A DNA stretch of 64,000 nt from Ignelater luminosus (GCA_011009095.1 VTPC01091260.1:42160-106159); one strand, 5' to 3'; positions 13,401 through 28,400 are shown, numbered from the stretch's first letter. Notes: generated from the sequence alone by a model not told the origin. A program made the numbers and translations.

Positions 13401-16400
13401 ATTAATTTATAAAAACTTAAAGGATAGGTTATTTGCATTTAAGAAATTAAGAATTTATGGGAGCAGTGGTATGGAAAATAATTAAGACATTGTTAAATAG
13501 TACTTTATTCTGCACAGTTATCTCGCCAACATTTTAAAACCTGCCTTTTATCAGGCAGTTAATATTTTATTGTTAATTTTATTTCTGCTTTACATAACTA
13601 CATTTAAATAAAAAGAAAACAAAATGATTGTAAATTGCAACTAACAAACTTTATGACCATTAATAGTAGGCTTTACAAATCTAATATTATTCAATAAATA
13701 AGTTTCTCATTTTTCCTGAAAGAAATATAATTATCTGCAACTATTGATCGCCATACCTCTAAACCCAAAACTTGATTTTGTTTAATCCATTAGTACATCA
13801 GTAGGGATGGGTGATATCTTGATATTAATTTCGATATTGGCGTTGATATTAATGATTAGTTTTTAGTAACTTAAAGGAGTATAAGTGATTTATATTACTG
13901 TGTATGCTAATTCCATAAGTAAACTTATACATAACTAGGTATTTCAGAAATAGAATAATGGTACAAGAAGTGTGTGTTGCATTATTACTACATAAAATAA
14001 ACAACCTAATATAGTTTCATCAGTTTGGTTTTGAAACAAACAACAGCTTTATAATGTTGATATTAATAGTGAATACAGCACAGTAAAATCTACTTAATAC
14101 AACCCGAGCTGGAAATGATTTGAAATTTTTATTATTTAAGTAGTAATAATTACTGTTGTCAAACTGTCGATGGTGATTATTGATATATCGATAAGTGGCA
14201 TATAAGTACTTTGTATCAGACTATCAATGTTTATAGGTTATTGTATCGATAGTTGATAACATAGATTTTTGGCACTCGAGGAATCAAAAAGTGAGCTTAT
14301 TCATGTTAAAAAAGTAACATTTTACACACTAATTGCATAAATAACTATTAACTGTTATCGCAACTATGAATATGACTTTCAGCTTTCCTAATTTGACATT
14401 GTTTATTTTCTTTTCTTTTTTTAATAAGTATATTTTTCAGTAAAATGTATTTTATTAGTTAATGGTGGTTTAGATGAACACAATTGGTATATTGAGGTTT
14501 TCATTACTTTAACTTTTGTACAGTCAATATTCTGGACTATTGATAGTTAGTTTGAGACCATTAGTAATAATTAAATACATACTGCTATTTATTATTCCAA
14601 AATATATTAAAATGCTGGAAAACTTTACTATTTAAATACTTTTAAAGTATTTGTGCTTATAGACATATAAACATTGGGCTGAATTCTCACCTCATGATTA
14701 AATTTGAATATTTTCTACCATTGCAAAGGATTGTGTCATTTTTCTTATTAAAATCAGCTAAGGATTGTTTCGTTTAAATTTTAATCATGACTTTCATCAT
14801 GAAGTGAGAGTATGACCACTGAAATATTCTTAAATATCTAAATGACAGTTCTCATTAAAATATTCTTCAAAAGAACTTTAAATTTAGTTAATATCGGAAG
14901 AGGCAAGTTTAAATATTTAAATACTATTTAAATATTTTCCTGTAGTATTTATCTCAGCTCAGCATATAGTTATATACTGAACAAATTACCTATTAAATAC
15001 AAATGTAAATAGAATTAAAAATGAAATACAAGAATATATGGCAACCAATACTATATACTGTAGTATATGCTTTGATTAAGTTATTGGAAATAATCAGCAA
15101 TGAACGCATGTAGAATCTTAGGCACATCCTTACTAAATCCACATATATCTATGGCATTTGGTACAGCTTCAGCTACAGCAGGATTATCTTTCTTTAGTAA
15201 AAATGTTATTAACCTAAAACAACAACTTAGAAAATTCAAGTTATAAATATTAGTGAAGATGTTTACTTGGCATTGGGAGAAATCTTCGTGCGATATTCAG
15301 CTACACATTCAGCAAAATCTTCTTTTTCAACAAAACCTTGCAATGTAAAGTGCATAAAAACATCAAACTGTTGGTTGTTCTTGGTTGCCCAATTAAATAT
15401 CTCTTTTTGTAAAAACAGACTTTTTTTATTTACCATGGATTTCATCATTTTGAAGATATCATTATATGTCGATTCTAAAATTTAAGTTATAGTTAAAAAT
15501 TAATTGGATTTATGTTGTATATGTCACAGACCATATGTGAAATATGTCTAGAAATAAATATGGTCTAGGCCATATGTATACAGCAGACCATGTGTTAATA
15601 ACTTGATATTCCATGTACAGACTAGACTTATGAACTATCATGTTTCATATTGTAGTTTAAATTTGTTATTCTTAGTTTTGGTAACAGGAAAAATTCTTTT
15701 TGTGAGTATTGCACACAGGATCACTATGGGAAACAATACCTCAAACTGGGTTTTGATATCTCACAAAAAACTCACTTCATCTTTCCCCTTGAGGGAATCC
15801 TATGAAACCAAGTTTGACTTTGGTTAGATCAAAAGAATGGCAAGGGGACCCCAAGCCCAGCATCCCTTCACAAACTCCTTGATTCTGGGCACTAAGGTTC
15901 AGACGTTTTTCGATCTGTATCTCTTTCCCCTCTTTACCAGGAAGGGGAGGTAACGGTCCATGGTGCCTATTGGGTTCCAGGGGTATCAAACACTCAAGGA
16001 TCATCAAAATCAGTCTGATAGTTTTTGAGATCTAGAAAATGTATGTCAAAAATCTTTTGATCATTTTATCCCACTTGTTCTTCAAATCTAAGTGGTGATT
16101 AATGAAACCATATATGGTCTAGGTTTTAGTTAGGCCAAATATAACTTGCCTAGTCCTTTTGTAAACTGACTAGTGCATTTGTAAAAAAACATGCTTCTAG
16201 TCTGCTTTACACATATGGTCTGTAACATATATTAAGCTAAAATCAATTAAAACAGATTTTTACCTTTGTCAACTGCTAATGGCTTCACTTTGCGCTCAGA
16301 AAATATAATTACAGTAACATATGGTTCAGTCTTCAATAAAATAAACAAATAAAAAGAGGCAATTTCCAAGCAAGAAGTATTTCGATTGGTAAAACATGGT

Positions 16401-19400
16401 TGCAACATATCTGATATGAGATTAATTCCAATCAAGAACCTTTTATTTATTGGTTTTATCTGATTCATTGCAACTTTCATAACTTCTCCTAAGGCTGTTG
16501 CGACTTCAGGAGTACTAATACTTAATAAATGTTCTTCTTTTAATTTAACATCTACATTCTTTTTTCTTAGAATGTAAATTGTATAAAAATTTAGGGGTCT
16601 AAAAAGCACTTGTTAGAAAACTAAAATAATTAATAATTAAAACATACTTTCCATATTTTAGATAATCCATTAGTCCAATAAAAACCTCAACTGGATGAAT
16701 ATTAGAATCTTTAATGACAGCTTCATTAGAGAAAATTTCTGTAATCTTGGCTAAACATGGCTCGCCTTCTTTCAAAAATCCTAGTTTTAGTAACTTAGGG
16801 AGGCTTACAATTAAATCTGATACATCTAGCATGGGAATTAAAGCTATCCATACCTACATATTGACATGATAATGATCAATAAACAGTTGAAAAAACAACT
16901 TTAAATGAATACAACTTATCTACAAAGTATCNNNNNNNNNNNNNNNNNNNNNNNNNNNNNNNNNNNNNNNNNNNNNNNNNNNNNNNNNNNNNNNNNNNNN
17001 NNNNNNNNNNNNNNNNNNNNNNNNNNNNNNNNNNNNNNNNNNNNNNNNNNNNNNNNNNNNNNNNNNNNNNNNNNNNNNNNNNNNNNNNNNNNNNNNNNNN
17101 NNNNNNNNNNNNNNNNNNNNNNNNNNNNNNNNNNNNNNNNNNNNNNNNNNNNNNNNNNNNNNNNNNNNNNNNNNNNNNNNNNNNNNNNNNNNNNNNNNNN
17201 NNNNNNNNNNNNNNNNNNNNNNNNNNNNNNNNNNNNNNNNNNNNNNNNNNNNNNNNNNNNNNNNNNNNNNNNNNNNNNNNNNNNNNNNNNNNNNNNNNNN
17301 NNNNNNNNNNNNNNNNNNNNNNNNNNNNNNNNNNNNNNNNNNNNNNNNNNNNNNNNNNNNNNNNNNNNNNNNNNNNNNNNNNNNNNNNNNNNNNNNNNCT
17401 GTATAATATGCTCACGTTCTTCTAATGTGGGTTAGTGTATGAGACTGAAATAATACTACATTCTGTACATTCATCAGTAGGTACTTACTGCTTTTGAGTT
17501 GCGAAACTGTGGTGGAATTTGCTGAACTTGATCACATTTTAATTCTGTAATTAATCGTACCATTAAATCTTCATCATTGGTATGTTGGAGTGCTGAAAAT
17601 TTAGTGAAATGTTCTATGATGTAACCTGATTCTGGATACTCGTTTGGTATTGATATCACATTCTGTAGTCCATGCATAACATATCTGAATACAACTTCTC
17701 TTACTGAAAAGCATTTGTAATTTATATATAATATAGTCAAATAAACATGTAACTTACAAACACAGTCAGTTTTAACATGTGCCAATCTTATTAAATTTTT
17801 ATGAGTACAAGAGTGAAATCCTTTAAAACGTGCTACTTCATCAACTAAAGTAGGTAGATCTTTTGCTAAATAATATCTAGTTATCATGTTTCGTATTCCA
17901 CTCGAAAAGTATTTGTTTTGTATAGAATAAAAGTAAATGAAGCAAAATAAGTCATCGGGAAATTTTAATATGTCGGACAGAAAACTGTAGAGCCGTTGCT
18001 TATTATAATCGCTCGTCTTTGAACAAGCTAACATTGCTAAGCAGAAATAGATAGGATTTTTTGAAGGAGTCCGTCCATTTTCATACACAGCCTTTATTAT
18101 CTCTAAAGCTTCGTCAAATCTATTCTCAACAACAAAGTTGTAAATACTTATAATTTGATCAGGCTGATATGACTGCTCAACTATGTCTTTCCTCATGCTC
18201 ATAGTAGGGTGTTCTGAGCCTAAATAAAGAAACCTTTTTAAACAGATTCTTGCATTCACTAGCTCAAAATCCATTTTTCTTTGCTTAGTGGAATGTACGT
18301 GTTTTTCTAAAATATATAAAAGTACTATATAAATTATACTTCAATTGTGGAATACTTGCTTAATGGTATCAAATAACTACATTTAAAACATAAAGAAGCA
18401 AGTTAAGAATGATAAATTAAAATCAGATTTTATTTTTGGATATGTAATATCAGGCAAATGTTTTGCAATTAAGAAAACTAAAACTTCCAGTTACAGCAAT
18501 AAAACACACTATTCACCATTATAACTTTACTTTATTTGCCTGACATGTTTCGATATAAATTAGTAGTGTTAGATATTCCTTGTAATTCAGATTGTTATTA
18601 GTTGAATATACAGGTGTCCCATGACCAGACGGCCATGGCTGTAACACATGTTGGTTAGGTTAGGTCAGTTGAAAATGTCATTGGACATGGGACCTGTTAT
18701 AATTAGAGAAAATGTATTCTTGTATTTTGCCGTGAAAGTACAACTGAAACTTGATAACTTAAGTCAAAGAGAAAAGAGAAATCAAAATTTCAACCAATGA
18801 TGGTATTTTTACATTGAATTTATGTATTGGTCTTTTGTGTTAAGTTCAAGTAATCAAAGACCTGGAGCTATTAAAGTTTGAGATATTCAAGTTCAAATGT
18901 ATTTATGTTTGAGAACCATGACATGAAGAATGGGGGGAAGCCTTGGTTTTAATACATATGGTTTTAGTTGAGTTAATAAAGTAAACTTTAATGATGAAAA
19001 CTTTAGTTTGAAAGACTTTAAATCAAGTTCAATTATTATGGAAATCATACTTAAATTACTGCATTTCAAAATTTAGATCATAACATCGTAGAATGATAAA
19101 CCAATGAAAGGACTTAGCATTACTTAGTATTATACATATTTGAATGTCATTTTTAAATATTTGATAGGTATATTAAATGTAGCCTTTTTTTAATATACCT
19201 TTCATGATTTTGTAACAACCAAACCAACAGCAAAAAACGCAATACTTCAAAAGTTCAAATAAGTGATTATAACAAGTTTTTTATTTTTAATAAAGCATCT
19301 TACACAAAGACAATAGTTTTTAATTATATAACGACGAGCAGAACACTCAAATAAATTTGACTAACTATATTAAAATCTACTACTACTTTTAAAGAATTGA

Positions 19401-22400
19401 TATTTCTAGCATTAGGTACCTATTTTATGCACAAGGTAGCAGTGCAGACAAAGAGGCATTTTATAAAAACTAGGATGATCCAGTCTGAATTTGCTAACTG
19501 AGGCTGTCAACAGCACTAAAGAAATTAAATTAAAAATACAATTCAGTCAGTTATTGTGAGTAGGGAAAATATTTTTGTCACATATCAACATTCCACACAA
19601 ATTAAGACTTCAAAGAAAGAAGAATCCGTAATCATATATATCAAACAGTGATTCTTGATAGAACAATGATATTCTTCAAACACCAGAAGAAAATATCGAT
19701 TGGTTAAATTTTATAAATGAAGTTGATAATTCTTCGTCCCCTTTTTTAACCACCGATATCTAGGAAACCATACATTATCAGACCATGGTTCTCATGAACT
19801 CTTTTGATGGAAATTACTCAGAGAATAGACTTTTAAAATTGTTTACACATATTTAAATGACCTAATGACCATTTTCGCCATTTTGCAAAATAACTTGTTG
19901 TTAGTATTAGAATTTAAATATGAATATGCCTTTTAAAATCTTATCATTGACTGTTCTCTTTAAGAACGTTTGCAAAGATTTGTAAAACATGATTAAAGAA
20001 GTTCAATTACTGAGTAGAAATATTATTGTTTATAATATTGACATGTATGTCAATGATCGACATTTTAACTTTTTACATAACTGTTCTTAATAAAAGGCAG
20101 GCAGAAAATAAGTCAATAAAATAGAATTATTAAAAAATGTAACGATTTTACCTGCAAACAATAGCGTTTACGGACTCCTGTAAGGAAACTCGAAACAATT
20201 ATGTAACATTCAAGGTGCACATCCGCTATGCGTGCTACGTTATTACTCCTACGCCGTTAGGTACTTTAAATTGTTCTTGTTCTTTTTCTTTAATTGTTTT
20301 GCGGCCAGTGTAGCCAGACCTAGAAAATTTAGTGTGTCTTAGGGGAAAAAAGTCGTGAAGATCTAGGGAAAATTGTTTTCTTAACAAAATCTGAATTTTC
20401 TTACATTTAGAATATATATTTCTCAAATATTTTTAAAAAATGTTTAAAATTTAAAAATTACTTAAATAATAACAAATTAAACCCAGAGAAAAATCAATTT
20501 TTTACATGTCATAAAATTTTAAGTTACCTTTTCTTTCTTTTTTTTTTTAATTTAATATCGTAACCTAGAATAGATTTTAGTGTTGAAAGTTATTAATTGT
20601 ATTTCATTTTATTGCTTTAATTTTTTTGTTATAAAATGCATTTTTATTAATAAAAGTTTTATTTTCTACAATTTTTCAATTTAACTTGAGGAGGGTAAAA
20701 TCTTCAATTTGCACCCACAGTAATATGAAATCTGTGTATATATCCTATACTATAATACCTGCTTAGGGAAATCTAGGAAATTTTTTGTTCAAAGTCGAGG
20801 GAAATATAAAATTCTTATCTGGCAACGCTGCTTACGTCACAACCAATGCCGTCTCGATTTTAGTAATTTAACCGCCAAAACATTTTTCATACCAGTATTA
20901 CCAAAACACTATTTGAGCAAGGGGGTAGTCCACTACATCGAAGGCCGTTTTGCCGGTCTTCAAAGTTAAGTCGTGTTGAGCGCGGTCAGAATTTAGAATG
21001 GTGGCCGCGCTAAGGTATATTCAAACTCGCCGCTCGCTTACATAGAGAGCAGGGTGGGAACATCAGCTACTGCTGAACTCTCCACCTATTGTAATATATG
21101 TATAGTTAGTATGTAATAATTACACTATAAAGTATGTAAAAAATCAGAGTAAATAAATTATTATTATTATTTACTATTATAGTGGACTGACAAGAACTTG
21201 ATCGAATCTTTTAAATCCCCTAAACAATAGGATCTATTACAACTACTTTTGATTTAAGAGTAAAATTGTATTATGAAAGTGTCAATTTTTATTATTATTA
21301 AAATGATTTCCTTTTTAAATAAACAAAAAATAAGAGCAAAGTTATAAGTGCATTAAATATCTTGTATAGTTATTACTGGATTTATAAGTTCCAAAGCATT
21401 CTTATATACTTTTTCTTTATATTTATCCACACTACATTTTAAATTTGTTCATATACCTAAATACAATCTATTCTTCTTCTAATCGGAATTATTACTTTTT
21501 GTTATTTTTATATTAAATATATTTAGTTGAAAAATTATAGCAGGCAAGTTAAAGTGGGAAGGAAATAAGTATGACCCCGCAACAATCCTGTACCTGTCGA
21601 ACAAGCACAACTACCTATTGCTTGATTTGTTTGATTATCTTTCTTCAATCGAGTATGACATTGTTAATCTGCAAGAGAGAAACTTTTGGTCTGCAGAGCA
21701 TAGTAGGACTGTACTAGAATTAACAAGTTTGGAAAAGTAAAAATCAAAATTGAGAATCTAATTTTAATTTTAGTCTGTTATTTTTTTTATGTTAGAAAAA
21801 CTCGTACAAAATAAAGATTACAAAAACAAGTCTATACTCAAAATAAGATATTTATGTCTTTATTTTTATTTGAAGGGATCTTCTTGATCTCATTTCTTTA
21901 AATTTCATTACCTTCCCAAATGGAGACCACTCCTTAATAATGTAGAGTGCCTTTCCTTTAATTTCTTAAAATACTCGGAACAAATTCTGCAAGATCTAAC
22001 TTTTGTAGAATTACAGAGCTCTTAGAAGTTATGTTTTTCTTTTGCGATTTTAGATAATCTGTGTAATTGTTCTCACATTCTAAGGTGATTTTGATGATGA
22101 TAGTCCTGGTGGTGTGAGTTAAGAATCACTCATCAGATTTGTATGTGTGTCTGTAAGTCAGTTGTTCTTATACTTACAGTATCGTGCATACTTTATTTTG
22201 TTCAAGAATTCAGCTTTGAATTTAGAATTCGTTCAGTAGAATGAATTAGGTCTTCATTTTTTAACAATCCTACAAAGATCATTGACAATTTAGTGTTCTT
22301 CAACCACTATCAGCCTTTGGAAGAAATAAGCAGAATTCAAGTAATTGAATGTTATTCAGTTGTAAGGCTAATGAGGTATGTAGCTATGCATTCAATCATG

Positions 22401-25400
22401 ATGCGTCAGTGGTGTAGGAAGGAGTTTATCATTATCTAGACATTTGCTAGAACCATTAGTCAATGTTGGCGCTCCACAACATGATCATAAAGACCTGGTA
22501 GTTCTTCTGGTTGAAATTATGGAAAATGTTATTGCTGGCAATCTTTCTCATCAAGTAATACCATGTTGTATTTGTTCTCTAGAATTGTTTGTTTTTATTT
22601 AGATTAGAAATACAATTATAACATATTTTAACATAGAGTTGAACTTCGATAACTCGAACCATGACTTGACACAAAGAAAGTTTTAGTTATCAAGACTGGG
22701 TTATTAAATAAAATACATAACATATATTATTTGTGTCCACATTTTCGTACATTGGTTCTTCGATTGCAGTAATTATTGTTTGCTTATTTTTTAAATTAGT
22801 AGAGACTGTACTTGCCGGAACAGCATACTTCACAGCTACATCTTTCTTTCGTAAACCACTTTCCACTTCTTTTATAAGTCTATATTCTTCATCGATAGAT
22901 AAGGTTTTTCAAGTATGTACGTTTTAATGACATTAACAGCAACAAAAATAACGTGATAAAACAAATAGGTACAGTATTTTTTTCCATTTAGTAACAACTA
23001 ATAAAGCATACACATGAACTAAGTAGCGCAGAAACTGAATTCTCTGCATCGTATGTTATGAAACGAGCGGTTAAAAACACATGTAGTTAGGGGATTCTCC
23101 TAGAAATTCGACTTATTGAAGGTGACGCCAAACATTTTGTTCGAGTTATCAAGATTACACATAATTTTCACTCTTGATGCTATATCCAACCAATTTCATT
23201 TGAGTTATCAAAAATTCGAGTTATCGAAGTTTGACTTATTGAAGTTCGACTGTAGTTCTTTATTATATTAGTTGTCATATTTACCAGCCTCATTGCTGGA
23301 TGCGACAATATAAAAATCTCTAACTTAGCATTTCTTGTGTTTTATATTTATACACTTTAGATTCACAATTGAATTGTTCTTTGATTACACTTTGAATTCT
23401 GTAGACCTAATTATTAAGTAAAATAGTGCAATCAGAATCTTTTGTAGATGTCCTGATAAGTCTAGAACTTGACATTTTTAGAGCAGTTAAGAACAGCAGG
23501 TATTCATAGCACAATAGACCAATTGCACACATGACCAACTATTGTATGTGAAGAGTACCCAGAGAAAACAAGGGATGTTACACCATATTCATTTTGACAT
23601 ACCTAATTAAATATTAAAGTTTGAAAGTCTGTATCTTCATTTCTTTCAAACGTAAATAATAATAATACCATTGATATGTAGTACATATTGTTTAACGCGT
23701 AGTTTATTAAACATTATTAAAACATTAAACAACATTATACAAATTCAGAAACATAAAACAAGTGCAAAACAAAACAGAAAAAACCAGGAATTGTCCATTA
23801 ATAATACTAGAGTGATACATGGAATATCCAAGTAAATAAAATAAAGCATATTTCTTACTGAATACAATATCAGGATATGATCTGAACTAATATTAATAAT
23901 AAAATTAAGAAACTGCACTTCACAACTACAATAACAATAAGAATGAATTACATTTGCAAAATATCTGGTACAATATATTTTGCTGATAAGTGACTTAGTG
24001 GTAGTGATTGGAAAAGTGTGGACGTTCCTTGTTTTTTTCAGTTACAAAGAGACAGTCGCAGTTTTTTCCCTTTATGCATAAATTTCAAAATTCAAAGTGG
24101 ATAGAGATCATTTTTTAGCACCATTGCTTAGAGTAGATCAATATTCAAAATTCTCTTTCAGATACCACCACAAACTCTATTTGAAAAAAATGTGACATTC
24201 TTTGTTTTTTCCATGTACTCTTTACTATGTAGTTTCTGTTGGACAGTGCCGGTTTAGAGAGATTCACATACCGGGAGTCATCTGAAATCCTGCTTATAGG
24301 ACAATAATAAGTGCAAGGAGTTTAAATAGTATAATTTTAAAGTAAGATTGTGATAAAACATTCCACTACTGACCATCTGCTGGATTTTCAACATGTGTGT
24401 AGATTGAAATTCTTTGTCTTGCGTAAGCATATGTGACAACATGATATGTCCTTTCTGTAGTAAATTGTATAGATAAAACTAGTTATAATTAATTATTAGC
24501 GCTGCAGACAAACAAATCTTGAAAGGGTGCTATTTTAAAAATAATGTAATTTGAGAAAAGAATCAATTTTTTTAAAAATGGTATTGGTGTTTAATATGAC
24601 AAATGTATCTAATCAATGCACAATAAAATAACAATCACAAAAATAAGAAATCAGCCTTTCAAATCTTAATAGATTTAAGACCAAGAAACTTCTGAATTCT
24701 GTGTTATCTCTTAATGAATGCTATATGTACTTATACAAGACTTGCATGATCCTTCTTAGCTGAATTTACTTCGAAATGCATATTACCAAAGGACTAGTTG
24801 AGGTACTTTTGGTATTTGCTCATGCAATATGCAAATAAGAAATTGTTCAACTGAGGAAAAAATAAAAAATAATATATTGCACAGGTATTCACATTTTATT
24901 TTGGAATGTTACATTTAAATAACTTATTCTTTTCTTTTTAAAACTGATGTGACTTATAACCTGACATAATGAACTAAAGTTATGACATGAAATCATACCC
25001 AATTGTAGATCTAGTTAAACCCAACTTGAACATTGTTAATTCTAATCACTTATTATTTTCAAGATATGAATATTGATTCTGTTAATGATGATATTCTAAA
25101 CAACAGTCTTGAAATTTATTTTTTAATGAACTTAATTATATTTTTAATCTTGTAGAAAAGGGTAATATCAAAAGAAATTAAAATACATAATTAAAGTTTA
25201 GTACCATGACTTGATTAAATCCATTTTTATTTAAGCTTCCAGGAATGACAAAACTACACTGAATTTTCTTATGTTACTTCACAACATAAAATATAAATTA
25301 ATAACATATTTTAGCACTTTTAAAATAGTGCATATATCTATACAAGGTCTCTAATTTAGTACTATCTTCGTTCTTGAATCTTAAGATTTTTGTTGTTTTG

Positions 25401-28400
25401 TAGAGGTGCTAGGTTGTGATTCTGCAGCATTATTATTTGTGGTGGAAGTTTCAGGGTTTGAAGATGATGAAATTGAAATAGTTTCTGTTTTAACAGTGCT
25501 ATTGGATGATTCTTCTGATGTTAACACTTCGAAAAATTGATTTGGTTCATTCATATTTATTTTCTCATCGAACACCATACAGACTTTTTAAAAATCGCTT
25601 GTTTAATTGTTACATAATCTGAGGTAACATTCCAAAACTGTAGCATACCCATCAGTGAGTCGCACTACATCGTCAGGTTTTAATAGTCTTCGAGCTTCAC
25701 CCCAAATAGAAGCGTTTATACAAGCAGTTTTGTCCGTCACTAAATTCGCGAATTTCAAAATTTGCTTGATTTGGTAGTGGAGATCCAGCTCCCAACACAA
25801 TAAAAACGACCTCAGTACATTTCATGCCTGGACGCAAATCCTTAAGATGCTTAAATGTATTAGACTAGACTTTCGTATATAGGCATATCGCGGAAGGGGT
25901 CATGGAGGTGTCAATCGATTGGGCTTTACGAGAAGATCACGATGGTACCGGTTCCAGGTGACTGAAATGAACGGTTCAAAAGTTGACTTCAATAGAATTA
26001 ACAGTACGAGACTGACACTTTTGAATTTCCATGCGTTTAACATGAGTGTATGGGGAATGCAATGGTTGGGTTGGGTTGGGTTGGGTTGGGTTGGGTTGGG
26101 TTGGGTTGGAGGTTGGAGGTTGGAGGTTGGACGTTAGAGGTTAGAGACGTTAGGTTAGGTTAGGTTTGGTTCGGTTTGGTTCGGCGAAGTAATTTCTCAT
26201 AGAATCGCATTAAAACAATCCGTGGAAAATCGAAAGCGCCGGTCTTGTAATGTTACTTTTATAGAAGTCTATGGGTGGAACCAGCGCTTTATAAAAAGGG
26301 CCATAACTTTTGAACCTAGAATCGGTACTATCGTGATCCTCTCATCAAGTTTGATTGATTGATTGACATACCCCTCATGACCCCCTCCGCGATATGCCTA
26401 TATACGAAAGACGAACCACAGTTGCTAACAAAAACTGTCTAGAAGAACTTGGAAAAAGTTTTTGTGGACGTGGTTTATATCTGCGTAGTAACTATAACGA
26501 TTTTTACGTACAGCGTTACAGAATGAACATTTTCAATTCCATTGTCGAGAATTTGCAAATAATCACTAAATTGAAAATTTAGTTTTATAACCGTCTAGTA
26601 AATAAAAACAAATAAATAGTCGATTCTCAAAACTACTGAAAATTACGCAGTGAATAAATAAAAACTTCAAGTAAACATATTCCCAATTAATCATTATTGC
26701 TGCTTATTGCCAACACAAAAATTCTAGCGAACCTTTTTGCAAGTTAGCTTGCAATGCCTTGAAAATTCTGTGCAAAATCAAATGTTACAAAAGTCACTGA
26801 GGTTCTTTAAATTAATTACACAATTCTAATTTTGCTTTAAAACTCTCTGCTACAACTTGTAAGTAGCTAAATTTGATGAAAAAAATACTAAAATGGCAAT
26901 GTTGCTTACGCATTCCATAGATGCGGAAGTTATTACAATGTTGCCAATGTTATCTACTGAAAGTTCTCTTCTTTTACCTGATACATTCTGAATGTGATTC
27001 CTTCTCACATAATGCAAATGTGATATTTTTTTTAAGGTTCTTTGACTGGATTTCTTTTTCTCAACTATATTACTATATACAGGGTGAAATTGAGATAGAA
27101 AAAATTTAACCACCTATTCGGTGGCAATTATACATCAAGAAAGACATTTTTTTAAAAACCTCCCCTTCATTTCCTAGAAAACATCCCTTTTGAAATGTAA
27201 AAAATTGAATTTCTTGAATACAAAATGAATTTGTTCAAAACAAAGTAATAAGAAGAAAAATGGTAATAAATTACGTGTGTGCTGTTATCTGAGTTACAGG
27301 GTGGATGGGTGCATGCGTGCGTGGGGGTGTGTGGGCGCGCGCACGCATTATTGAGGAAAGTCACGGTAATAAATTAACAGTTTTCTCAAATGTGATACTA
27401 AGATGACGCCAAACATGTACAGTTTTTATAATTTAATGTTGATTATTTTGTTGTGATGGTGATTTACACTATATGCGATGAAACCGGATTAATTGATACA
27501 ATCCCCCAATTTCTACTTTTTCAAGAGGATCAAACAACGTTTGCGCCGACTTCTTTATGCCTGTTTTTGAAGGTTTTTCAATTGGACGATTTTCTTTTAC
27601 TATCGTGGCAAATCGCTGCAGATCTTTACTTTAAATTAACAATAATTAAATATTCAAATGTCTTTAATGCAAATTAGGATACGTTAGTTCTGTACTCGAA
27701 AACCTTGAACTACAATAAGCAAAAATAAACTTCCGACAAGTTTTAATTCTTATTATGGTACGATGTCATTGTAAGCAATTTTTCTGAAAACTTTCTGGGG
27801 TTTTCAAAAAAGGACTCTATTTAAATAAAAAATGTTATCAATAGATGTCTTTAGGTATCAGCAATTACCCATTACATTTTTTCTAACTATTTCTATTTCA
27901 CTCTGTTGCTTTATTTGTTGGCAAGTTGGGTTAGGGTATATAAGCACTAACAGCAGTGTTGCCAACTCATGGAACCATTAGTGTGATCATTTAGTATTTT
28001 GCTCATACACAAGATATTTTTCAAAAATGTTGATCAATATAAATATATGGTTTGAAATGATTCCAGAAAAGTAGTTGCAGTTTATATGCCATCTTTTTGA
28101 ATTGTGTAGTATGGAAAAGTTTGGCAATTGATGATATGTAGAATCAGTGGAGGCTGGTGACCTAACTTCTGAAGGTGCATAAACCGCGTGATTGATTTGT
28201 TTCTGTATAATTTGACAATCTCGACTGTAGGCCATTCATAATATGTCCCATTTCCTATTTTTTCCCATTCTAATATTTTTTTTAAATAGAAGATTGTGTT
28301 CATTTTGAAATAATATCTTATGTAAACACAAAGAATTAATTAAATATATTTTTTAACAACTTTCATTTAGAAGCTCAAAAATAAAAATGGAAATATCTTA

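Noticed and set aside
16876-17435. Long open frames on both strands across the N run
   Set aside because: They exist only because N gives no stop codons. The gap is inside a Ro60 intron.
20926-21180. Functional 5S rRNA gene
   Set aside because: Too many differences from the 5S consensus, no complete 5' and 3' ends, and a foreign body and tail attached.
25919-26137. Gly/Trp-rich open frame
   Set aside because: Product of the TTGGG tandem repeat inside a transposon.
26066-26170. Chromosome end
   Set aside because: The tract is only about 100 bases, lies between transposon arms, and unique sequence follows on both sides.
27167-27364. Minus-strand frame with Cys/His-Thr repeats
   Set aside because: It is the translation of the GT/GC simple repeat, not a zinc finger.
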